A stretch of DNA of 64,000 bases from CBDDFS01 sp965227255 (GTDB lineage Bacteria > Bacteroidota > Bacteroidia > Flavobacteriales_E > Vicingaceae). Shown piece after piece: positions 1 through 7,546 of the stretch (position 1 is the stretch's first letter; each line of letters starts with the position of its first letter). The DNA lies in the NCBI GenBank assembly GCA_965227255.1, contig CBDDFS010000001.1, forward strand, positions 388,888 through 452,887. Direction: 5' to 3'. The notes below the pieces were generated by a model, which had not been told where the DNA came from, did not search any database, and saw nothing but the letters and a program-made list of their open reading frames with translations. Position numbers and translations under genes: made by a program.

Positions 1-1224
1 TCAATTCTCATCTAAACGATCCTTTATGGATTGGAGCAGCATGGAAGTATTCTCATTCTGATACGGATACTTTTCTTTCGGACTATATTTCTCTACTATA
101 TCGACCAATTCCTGAGCGTCATTGTTTTGACCAACTTCAATCAATTCAAGCGCTCTTTTCAACGTAACAGATCTCACGGCATCAATCATGTATAGATCAG
201 AATAACTGTTTGTATTCGCTTTCTTTGATAAAGCAAGAAAATCGCTAATATTCTTTTTGTAGGTTTTCTCAGGCATTTCTCTTCTTTCCTGGTCGATGCG
301 CTCCAGCATAACCCAGGGGGTCAGATGATAATCCAGAGACAACTTGCTTTCTTCCCTGATCGAATTAGTCAGGAATACTTCTCGATCAAAAGAATTGACG
401 CTAAGCATTTCCAGAAAAAGTCTATCCGAGCGTAAAATGTACTTTCCTTCATAGCTGGGCTTCATAACCCAGGTCAAATTATCAATTCTGATCAATGAAT
501 CCGACCATTTTTGGTGAGCCACCTCTTCCAATGCGGCCCTTTCCATTCCAAAGTCTGCTATTTCTTTGCCTTGAAGCATATTGGCATACCAAATAGTATT
601 TAAAAGACTTACATCGACAACTGAAACATCGGTCCTGTAACCCTCTTGAATTTGCAAATACCATAGGTTGATGGTGTAATAATCTCCGCTTGAAACCAAG
701 ATAGAGCTGGGTGAACACAGATCAAGCACTGCCTTGTTCAATTCCAGTCCGTAACTGCTAAATCCTCCTCTTTCTTTGCCCTGACCGAAAGCCCATTTTG
801 CAGAATCGAGTTGGCCTTTGTAATAATAAGATATGGCCAGACTCCCCCATTCTGATGTGATCTTGGTATACGGATCCAGGGCCATCATCTGACCTTCATA
901 TTTCGGACTCAGTTCATTCGTCTTCTCAAGGTGTTTGCTTGACTTTTCCGTAATGGATCTTTTCATGTTGGGAATTTGACTTCCATCTTTTGAATTCAAT
1001 CTACTGTATGAATAACCCAGATAATAATGTGCTTCTGAATCATCTGGTCTCAATTCTACTGCTTTCTCAAGATTCTCAACAGCACGGGCAAAATCCTGGT
1101 CTTCAAATGATTTATCATATTCCTGTTTTCCATTGTTCAGATATTCCTCAAAGGACAGTCCATCCTGTGAATACAAAAGACCTCCGTAGAAAAGAAAACA
1201 AAGAATGCTTACAACTCTTCTCAT
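1..1224 (-). CDS. Secreted TPR protein with DUF2723-tail-like segment
   Basis: Predicted 407-residue exported protein. The start is placed at an ATG followed by a classical signal peptide (MRRVVSILCFLFYGGLLYSQ); the reading frame stays open upstream, but that stretch runs back over the rpsA terminator and has no signal sequence. A TPR-like unit is visible at about residues 40-75 (NLEKAVELRPDDSEAHYYLG). The middle, around residues 150-200, has LWYLQIQEGYRTDVSVVDVS followed by LLNTIWY, which resembles the soluble C-terminal part of Bacteroidota DUF2723 membrane glycosyltransferases. No catalytic role can be assigned. It lies downstream of rpsA, separated by a terminator hairpin, so it is probably transcribed separately. 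The stop codon is the first three bases of the window. Confidence 0.75.
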   Translation of the reverse strand: MRRVVSILCFLFYGGLLYSQDGLSFEEYLNNGKQEYDKSFEDQDFARAVENLEKAVELRPDDSEAHYYLGYSYSRLNSKDGSQIPNMKRSITEKSSKHLEKTNELSPKYEGQMMALDPYTKITSEWGSLAISYYYKGQLDSAKWAFGQGKERGGFSSYGLELNKAVLDLCSPSSILVSSGDYYTINLWYLQIQEGYRTDVSVVDVSLLNTIWYANMLQGKEIADFGMERAALEEVAHQKWSDSLIRIDNLTWVMKPSYEGKYILRSDRLFLEMLSVNSFDREVFLTNSIREESKLSLDYHLTPWVMLERIDQERREMPEKTYKKNISDFLALSKKANTNSYSDLYMIDAVRSVTLKRALELIEVGQNNDAQELVDIVEKYSPKEKYPYQNENTSMLLQSIKDRLDEN

Positions 1225-1286
1225 TTTTGTTTGAATGATATCAGCAAAGTACCAAAAGATAAAGTAAGGGAGAGAATTTAAGGTAT

Positions 1287-1317
1287 AAAAAAAGCCCCAT
1301 GTTTCTATGAGGCTTTT
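1287..1317 (-). terminator. Intrinsic terminator of rpsA
   Basis: On the minus strand AAAAGCC-t-CAT pairs with ATG-g-GGCTTTT around a short loop and is followed by a run of T residues. It lies 20 bases past the rpsA stop codon. Confidence 0.75.
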
Positions 1318-1336
1318 GTATTTGAAGTTGAGAATT

Positions 1337-3478
1337 TTACTTCTCTCCTTTTTCCATTTTAGATTTAAGATCTCCAAGAACATCCAAATCACCAAGCGTT
1401 GTTTTCTCCTGACTTTCGTTGATCTTCTTGACAGCTTTAGAGCTTGACTTGCTCTTTGTGGCTTTCTTCGCTCCTCCTTCTTCAGCAGCTTTGTAGCTGT
1501 GTAGGTGAGAAACGACGATCTTTCTAGCATTCTTGTTGAACTCAAGAACTTTGAAGTCAAGTTCTTCTTCATTCTTGGCAGTTGATCCGTCTTCCTTCGT
1601 AAGGTTCTTTGGTGAACAAATTCCCTCAACTCCATAAGGAAGTGAAACAATAGCATGTTTCTTGGTCACCTCAATAATGGTTCCCTTATGAACTGAACCT
1701 ACAGTAAATACTCCTTCGAATACTTCCCATGGATTCTCTTCCAACTGTTTGTGTCCTAGACTCAATCTTCTGTTATCTCTGTCGATCTCAAGGATTACAA
1801 CATCAATGTTCTCACCAACCTTGGTTACTTCAGATGGGTGATTGATCTTCTTAGACCATGAAAGGTCAGAAATGTGAATCAATCCATCTACACCATCGGC
1901 CAATTCAACAAATACACCAAAGTCTGAGATGTTGGTTACTTTACCAGTGTGCTTAGACTCAACAGCGTAATCGTTTTCGATGTTCTCCCATGGATCCGGA
2001 GTCAACTGCTTGATACCAAGTGACATTTTTCTGTCCTCTCTGTCAAGCGTAAGAACTTTGGCTTCCACTTCGTCGCTAACCTTGAAGAATTCCTGTGCAG
2101 GCTTCAAGTGGTTCGACCATGAAATCTCTGATACGTGGATTAGTCCTTCAACACCAGGCTGAATTTCCACGAAAGCACCGTAGTCCGCAACTACTACAAC
2201 TTTACCTTTCACTGTATCACCAACTTTGATGTTCTCATCAAGTTTATCCCATGGATGATCCTGAAGTTGTTTCAATCCAAGAGCAATTCTCTTCTTGTCA
2301 TCATCGAAGTCAAGAATTACCACGTTGATTTTTTCATCCAACTCAACGATCTCTTCCGGATGGTTGATTCTACCCCATGAAAGATCTGTAATGTGGATCA
2401 ATCCGTCAACACCACCAAGGTCGATGAATACACCGTAAGAAGTGATGTTCTTAACGATTCCTTCAAGTACCTGACCTTTCTCAAGCTTGGCAATAATTTG
2501 TTTTTTCTGTTCCTCAAGTTCAGCTTCGATAAGAGCTTTGTGAGATACAACCACGTTTTTGAATTCTTTGTTGATCTTAACAACTTTGAATTCCATGGTC
2601 TTGTCAACGTAGATATCGTAATCTCTGATCGGCTTCACATCGATCTGTGATCCCGGAAGGAATGCTTCGATACCAAATACATCAACGATCAATCCACCTT
2701 TCGTTCTACACTTCACATGACCTTTAATTACTTCTTGTGTGCTGAGGGCATCATTTACTCTATCCCAGGCTCTAAGAGCTCTGGCCTTTGTGTGAGAAAG
2801 CAGTAGTTGTCCGTTCTTGTCTTCCTGGCTCTCAACAAATACCTCAACCTGATCTCCGATCTTAAGGTCTTTGTTGTACCTCAATTCTGACATTGAAATA
2901 ACACCGTCAGACTTATATCCAACGTTTACAACAGCTTCCTTGCCCGTGATAGCAACGATGGTACCATCGATTACATCCTGTACGGCAATGGAAGTAAGTG
3001 TATCGTCATACATTTTCTCAAGATCTTTTCGGTCTTTCTCAGAGTAAACATCTCCGGTCTTACCAACAAGATCCCAGTTAAATTCTTCTTCTTTTACCTC
3101 TTCCTTTTTCGGAGCAGCTTTTTTCTCCGCTTTTGGTTCGGCCTTTTTTGCTTTAGACTCTGCTTTTGGAGTCTCTTCAACAACAGTCTCAGTAGCTTTC
3201 GCTTCTACAGCTTCTGCCTGCTTCTCTGCAGTAACTTCTTTTTCCTCAGTTTTCTTTGCTGTGGTTTTTTTAGCAGTTGTTTTTGCAGTGGTAGATTTGG
3301 CAGTAGATGATTTTGCCGTTGTTTTTGCTGCAGTTTTCTTGGTAGTTGATTTAGCAGCAGTTTTGCTTGTGCTTGTTTTCGATGCAGACTTCGCTGCAGT
3401 CGTTTTCTTGGCCGCAGCAGAAGTAGATTTTTTTGGTTCTTCCTTCGCCGCTTCCTTCTTTTCTATGGTCTCAGCCAT
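1337..3478 (-). CDS. rpsA: 30S ribosomal protein S1 with Lys/Ala/Thr-rich N-terminal tail
   Basis: Translation-initiation protein S1 (bS1), 713 residues. Residues about 165-670 hold six S1/OB-fold RNA-binding repeats, with typical pieces such as YGVFIDLGGVDGLIHITDLSW and FGVFVELADGVDGLIHISDL. Residues about 10-80 are a low-complexity Ala/Lys/Thr/Ser tract like a histone H1 tail, followed by an acidic/basic Glu/Lys/Ala segment to about 135. The C-terminus (665-713) is again Lys/Ser-rich. The start is the ATG of MAETIEKK; 13 upstream in-frame codons show no conservation-like features. A Bacteroidota -7 box (TATTTTTG) lies 91 bases upstream. The tail makes it longer than enterobacterial S1 (about 557 residues). 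Confidence 0.95.
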   Translation of the reverse strand: MAETIEKKEAAKEEPKKSTSAAAKKTTAAKSASKTSTSKTAAKSTTKKTAAKTTAKSSTAKSTTAKTTAKKTTAKKTEEKEVTAEKQAEAVEAKATETVVEETPKAESKAKKAEPKAEKKAAPKKEEVKEEEFNWDLVGKTGDVYSEKDRKDLEKMYDDTLTSIAVQDVIDGTIVAITGKEAVVNVGYKSDGVISMSELRYNKDLKIGDQVEVFVESQEDKNGQLLLSHTKARALRAWDRVNDALSTQEVIKGHVKCRTKGGLIVDVFGIEAFLPGSQIDVKPIRDYDIYVDKTMEFKVVKINKEFKNVVVSHKALIEAELEEQKKQIIAKLEKGQVLEGIVKNITSYGVFIDLGGVDGLIHITDLSWGRINHPEEIVELDEKINVVILDFDDDKKRIALGLKQLQDHPWDKLDENIKVGDTVKGKVVVVADYGAFVEIQPGVEGLIHVSEISWSNHLKPAQEFFKVSDEVEAKVLTLDREDRKMSLGIKQLTPDPWENIENDYAVESKHTGKVTNISDFGVFVELADGVDGLIHISDLSWSKKINHPSEVTKVGENIDVVILEIDRDNRRLSLGHKQLEENPWEVFEGVFTVGSVHKGTIIEVTKKHAIVSLPYGVEGICSPKNLTKEDGSTAKNEEELDFKVLEFNKNARKIVVSHLHSYKAAEEGGAKKATKSKSSSKAVKKINESQEKTTLGDLDVLGDLKSKMEKGEK

Positions 3479-3568
3479 GTAGTTATCATTTGTATCCCAT
3501 TGCAAGTCGGTAATCAATAGGAGCGATTAATTAAACCTGTCTACCGATAACAGGCGTTTTAGGGGCGG

Positions 3569-3576
3569 CAAAAATA
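3569..3576 (-). promoter_or_regulatory. Putative rpsA promoter, -7 box TATTTTTG
   Basis: The minus strand reads CCTTATTTTTGCCGCCCC, matching the TAnnTTTG consensus of Bacteroidota primary-sigma promoters. The same string occurs before rpsU, and a close version before mdh. No convincing -33 TTTG is seen. Confidence 0.5.
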
Positions 3577-3598
3577 AGGATAATTAATTGAAAATCGA

Positions 3599-4786
3599 CT
3601 ATTTAAGGTCTATTCTGTCCTCAAAGTCCTCATAAAGAAGATATTTCTCTCGGATCTTCTTGAATTTTTCAAGATCGAATTCCCATGAAGCGCGTATTTC
3701 CTCTTCCGGAATTTCGTCAATGATCTGCTGTTTCAACGTAGCATTACCAGCTAATAGATTGAAATAATTGATAAAGAAATCTTTCTTTACTGGCAGGTAG
3801 TTATAGAATGAAATCAAATACGTCAGATTCAGTCTCCTCATTTCCCTCAATTCGTCCATGGGCCAACTGGTAAAGCTCATTCCAAAGCAGTTTCTGCCTT
3901 TTAGCTTTGGATTTTTGCTGCCTTCCGTACTTTCGGGCACAAAGATGTAAGAGCCAATTGCGTAATCCGGATGACCAATGACCTGAAATGGATATTCCGT
4001 TCCTCTTCCAACGCTGACAACGGTTCCTTCGAAAAAACAAATAGATGGATAGAGATATATGGACCTCATATTCGGAAGATTGGGGGAAGGACGAATGGGA
4101 AGTTCATAAAACGTATTGTGATCGTATTTGCCATTCGGAATAACTCTGAGGTTGCACTCACCTGTCGAATTCCAGTTTTCCCCTTTGACCATCATTCCAT
4201 ACTCTCCAATTGTCATGCCATATACCACAGGAACTTCATGCATGCCGACAAAAGATTTGAACCTGGGTTCAAGGACAGGACCATCAATATAATGTCCATT
4301 TGGATTAGGGCGATCAAGAACGATAAGATCGATGTTCGATTCTGCACAGGCCTTCATGACATAGGTCAATGTGGAGATGTAAGTATAAAACCTCACTCCT
4401 ACGTCCTGGAGATCAAAAAGTATAATATCTATTCCCTGCATCTGATCTTTTCTGGGCTCCCTGTTATCGCCATAGAGAGAAATAATAGGTATTCCGGTTT
4501 CTTTGTCTATGCTATTGTCGAGATGTTCACCGGCATCTGCCTTTCCTCTGAATCCGTGTTCCGGACTGAATATTTTAACCACACTTACACCTAAATTCAA
4601 CATAGTATCCAAAAGATGGCTACTTCCCACATATGATGCATGATTGGCAACAATTGCAACTCTTTTCTGTTGAAGCAAAGGCAAATAAAGGTCAATGCGC
4701 TCTGCTCCGGGTACAACCTCATCAGATTTGAACTGGGCATTGGCTTGAAAGGAAAATAAAGAGAATAGAATGACAAGGCAAGTCAT
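3599..4786 (-). CDS. DUF1343 / NamZ-type exo-beta-N-acetylmuramidase-like protein
   Basis: A 395-residue exported member of the DUF1343 family, which includes NamZ, an enzyme that releases N-acetylmuramic acid from the non-reducing end of peptidoglycan sugar chains. Family-like stretches include GVSVVKIFSPEHGFRGKADAG, IILFDLQDVGVRFYTYISTL and VLDRPNPNGHYIDGPVL. The start is placed at the ATG giving a signal peptide (MTCLVILFSLFSFQANA). The open frame extends further upstream but would then cover the start of the divergent permease gene. A periplasmic role in cell-wall turnover is inferred from the family. It stands alone between rpsA and a divergent gene. Confidence 0.85.
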   Translation of the reverse strand: MTCLVILFSLFSFQANAQFKSDEVVPGAERIDLYLPLLQQKRVAIVANHASYVGSSHLLDTMLNLGVSVVKIFSPEHGFRGKADAGEHLDNSIDKETGIPIISLYGDNREPRKDQMQGIDIILFDLQDVGVRFYTYISTLTYVMKACAESNIDLIVLDRPNPNGHYIDGPVLEPRFKSFVGMHEVPVVYGMTIGEYGMMVKGENWNSTGECNLRVIPNGKYDHNTFYELPIRPSPNLPNMRSIYLYPSICFFEGTVVSVGRGTEYPFQVIGHPDYAIGSYIFVPESTEGSKNPKLKGRNCFGMSFTSWPMDELREMRRLNLTYLISFYNYLPVKKDFFINYFNLLAGNATLKQQIIDEIPEEEIRASWEFDLEKFKKIREKYLLYEDFEDRIDLK

Positions 4787-4826
4787 GATGCCACCTATAT
4801 TTCTACTTTTACCGATTATTGTGAGC

Positions 4827-6044
4827 ATGCTGTACCGCAAATTTGAAATTTTCATCGCAAATAAACTCATCCGGGAAAGGAAAAGAGGTCGCAGAACACG
4901 TCCTGTCGTCCGCATTTCTGTGCTGGCCATAGCTCTCAGCTGTGCCGTAATGATTCTTACAGCAGCAGTTGTGCGGGGTTTTAAAGAAGAAATCAGCAAT
5001 AAGGTCATTGGATTTGGTTCACATATTCAGATCAGCCATTATGAGAGTCGGAATGCCTACGAAACTAAACCTATTAATGAAAACGAAGAAATCGAGGCTT
5101 TGGTACAGATGGAAAACGTTTCACACATACAACGTTTTGTAACAAAAGCAGGAATTCTCAAGAAAGATGGAAATATTCAGGCCAATATTCTAAAAGGTGT
5201 GGATGAAGATTTCGACTGGTCCTTCTTCAACGACCAAATGATCGAAGGCGAAGCGGGAATTGAGCAATCAAATAACGAGATCATTCTTTCTTCAAAGTCA
5301 GCACGAGCCCTTAACGTGAGGGCCGGCGATGATATTTTGCTCTATTTTATTCAGGATCCGCCCAGGGTGAGAAAGCTCACCGTAAAAGGAATCTATGAAA
5401 CCGGATTTGGTCAATTCGATGAACTGATCGCTCTTACTGATATTGCTTTGCTGCAAAAGATCAATTCATGGACCAGCGATGAAGTAAGCGGTTATGAAGT
5501 AGCAGTGAAAGACCTTGATGATATTGAAGAGACGAACAATGAAGTCTATATGAGCATTCCTCACAATCTCAATTCGATGACCATTTTTGAGAAACATCCC
5601 GACATCTTCAATTGGCTTGAATTACAAAATGTAAATTTCATCATCATACTCACGCTAATGATACTGGTTGCGGCCATTAACGGAATCAGCGCACTCATTA
5701 TTCTCATTCTTGAGAAAGGTAGTACTATAGGGATTCTTAAAGCAATGGGAGGGAGAAATTCATCCATCCGAAGAATTTTTATCCTTCAGGGAATTTATCT
5801 TCTTATATCCGGATTATTCTGGGGAAATCTTTTCGGACTGGGGCTTTCATTCCTGCAAGAGAAATTTGAGATTATTACCCTTCCTGTCGAATCATATTAC
5901 TTGTCATCTGTTCCTGTTAGCATTGATGCTTTCGATCTGTTATTGATCAACGGAAGCACCATTTTATTGTGTTTTATTGCTCTCATCCTACCATCCCAGA
6001 TAATTTCAAGAATAAACGTGGTAAAAGTGATCAAATTCGAATAA
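4827..6044 (+). CDS. ABC transporter permease, FtsX/LolC-LolE/MacB family
   Basis: Membrane subunit of 405 residues resembling lipoprotein-releasing permeases. It has one N-terminal membrane helix (about 27-48), a large periplasmic domain (about 50-255), and three C-terminal helices (about 265-290, 310-340, 370-392). The FtsX-type stretch GSTIGILKAMGGRNSSIRRI lies before the third helix. In LolCDE such proteins extract lipoproteins from the inner membrane; the ATPase is not encoded here, so the substrate is uncertain. The start chosen is the ATG of MLYRKFEIF. An earlier in-frame ATG at 4770 would overlap the divergent NamZ-like gene. Only 40 bases separate the two start codons. Confidence 0.85.
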   Translation: MLYRKFEIFIANKLIRERKRGRRTRPVVRISVLAIALSCAVMILTAAVVRGFKEEISNKVIGFGSHIQISHYESRNAYETKPINENEEIEALVQMENVSHIQRFVTKAGILKKDGNIQANILKGVDEDFDWSFFNDQMIEGEAGIEQSNNEIILSSKSARALNVRAGDDILLYFIQDPPRVRKLTVKGIYETGFGQFDELIALTDIALLQKINSWTSDEVSGYEVAVKDLDDIEETNNEVYMSIPHNLNSMTIFEKHPDIFNWLELQNVNFIIILTLMILVAAINGISALIILILEKGSTIGILKAMGGRNSSIRRIFILQGIYLLISGLFWGNLFGLGLSFLQEKFEIITLPVESYYLSSVPVSIDAFDLLLINGSTILLCFIALILPSQIISRINVVKVIKFE

Positions 6045-6061
6045 GGGGCTGGAGTATTTAA

Positions 6062-6069
6062 TACTTTTG
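6062..6069 (+). promoter_or_regulatory. Putative promoter -7 box TACTTTTG before the CBS gene
   Basis: This is an exact TAnnTTTG match 16 bases before the start codon, implying a very short leader. No clear -33 box is seen. Confidence 0.45.
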
Positions 6070-6085
6070 CACCACGAATAAGAAC

Positions 6086-7448
6086 ATGGAATACTACAAC
6101 GACATACTGGAAACCATTGGAGATACTCCTCTGGTCAAAATCAACAAGATCACGAAAGACGTTCCAGCCCTGGTTTTGGCTAAGGTTGAGACCTTCAATC
6201 CCGGACACTCTATCAAAGACAGAATGGCTGTTCAGATGGTGGAAGACGCTGAAAAAGAAGGACTGCTTAAACCAGGCGGGACCATTATCGAAGGGACTTC
6301 AGGAAACACAGGAATGGGATTGGCCTTGGCCGCCATTGCAAAAGGTTACAAACTGATCTGTACCATGCCCGACAAACAGTCGAAGGAAAAAATGGACATA
6401 CTCAGGGCTATGGGAGCCGAAGTTGTTGTAACTCCTACCAATGTGGCTGCCGACGATCCCAGATCATATTATTCTGTTGCCAAGGCATTGAATGAAAAAA
6501 TTCCCAATTCATTCTACCCAAATCAGTATGACAATCTTTCAAACAGAAAGGCTCATTATGAGCAAACCGGACCTGAGATCTGGAAACAGACTGAGGGAAA
6601 GATCACCCACCTTGTTGTTGGTGTAGGAACCGGAGGAACAATTTCGGGAACAGCCAAGTATTTGAAAGAGCAGAATCCCGACATCAAAGTATGGGGTATA
6701 GACACATATGGTTCTGTCTTTAAGAAATATCATGAAAACAGGTGAGTTTGACGAATCGGAGATCTATTCTTACCTGACGGAAGGAATTGGCGAAGACATT
6801 CTTCCCGCCAATGTGGAATTTGACCTGATCGATCATTTTGAGAAAGTAACCGACAAGGATGGAATGGTCATGACAAGAAGACTTGCCAAAGAAGAGGGAC
6901 TGTTCATGGGAAATTCCGCCGGATCAGCTGTGGCCGGCTTGTTACAGTTATCTGATCAACTTACGGAAGATGATGTTGTAGTGATCATTTTCCATGATCA
7001 TGGTAGTAGATATGTCGGAAAGATCTTCAACGATGACTGGATGAGAGACAGAGGTTTTCTGGACGAAGAAGTGCCACTGGCCTCAGATATTATTCGCAAA
7101 CATGAAGGTAAAAAACTGATCACGGTAGACGCCAAAGACACCATTTCTGCAGCAATTGAGAAAATGTCTGCATACAATATATCGCAGTTGCCTGTTCGAG
7201 AAAATGGAAGTTTTGTTGGTTCACTTGATGAAAGCAGCGTTTTTAGAAAATTGCTCGAACAACCTCATATTACTTCGGCCAGTGTGGAAGAGATCATGAA
7301 GGAGCCTTTTCCAATCATGAAATCAGAAAGCGAGATAGATGACATCAGTCAGAAACTGAATAAAGAAAATCAGGCTGTTCTCATTGAAAAAGAAGGTGGT
7401 GATTTTCATATCATTACCATGCAAGACATTATTGACGCCCTGAAGTAG
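6086..7448 (+). pseudogene. Cystathionine beta-synthase-like gene, split by a +1 frameshift
   Basis: This is a PLP-dependent cystathionine beta-synthase/cysteine synthase homologue with a C-terminal pair of CBS domains. The first frame (6086-6745) has the PLP lysine in NPGHSIKDR (K44), the loop TSGNTG (71-76) and the phosphate-binding GTGGT (181-185). It breaks just after GIDTYGSVFKKYHE. The second frame continues at once with TGEFDESEIYSYLTEGIGED through to CBS domains in the last 120 residues. Removing one A from the AAAA run at 6735-6738 restores a single frame of about 453 codons, a normal length for the family. Both halves otherwise look intact, so a sequencing or assembly indel is as likely as true decay. 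The role would be cysteine/cystathionine metabolism. Confidence 0.85.
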
Positions 7449-7546
7449 ATCATTTTCTTCGAGGCAGAACAAGTCTAAGCCTAAGATTTGATACCTTTAA
7501 CGGGAATTGTAATCGCCGAACAATTTACCTTAAGAGTCCTCAAATA

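Noticed and set aside
3479..3517. Upstream start for rpsA adding 13 residues
   Set aside because: The extension is not ribosomal-protein-like and the internal ATG (MAETIEKK) starts the charged tail typical of the family.
3971..4594. 207-codon plus-strand open frame opposite the NamZ-like gene
   Set aside because: It lies wholly antisense to a well-supported coding region, has no recognisable family pattern, and looks like a codon-bias shadow.
4770..4826. Upstream ATG for the LolC/FtsX-type permease
   Set aside because: It would overlap the divergent NamZ-like start and add a stretch not usual for the family; the ATG at 4827 gives the standard N-terminus.
6734..6746. Programmed +1 frameshift in the cystathionine beta-synthase gene
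   Set aside because: No known slippery site or stimulatory signal fits AGG-TGA; an indel in the A run is simpler. Kept only as an option.
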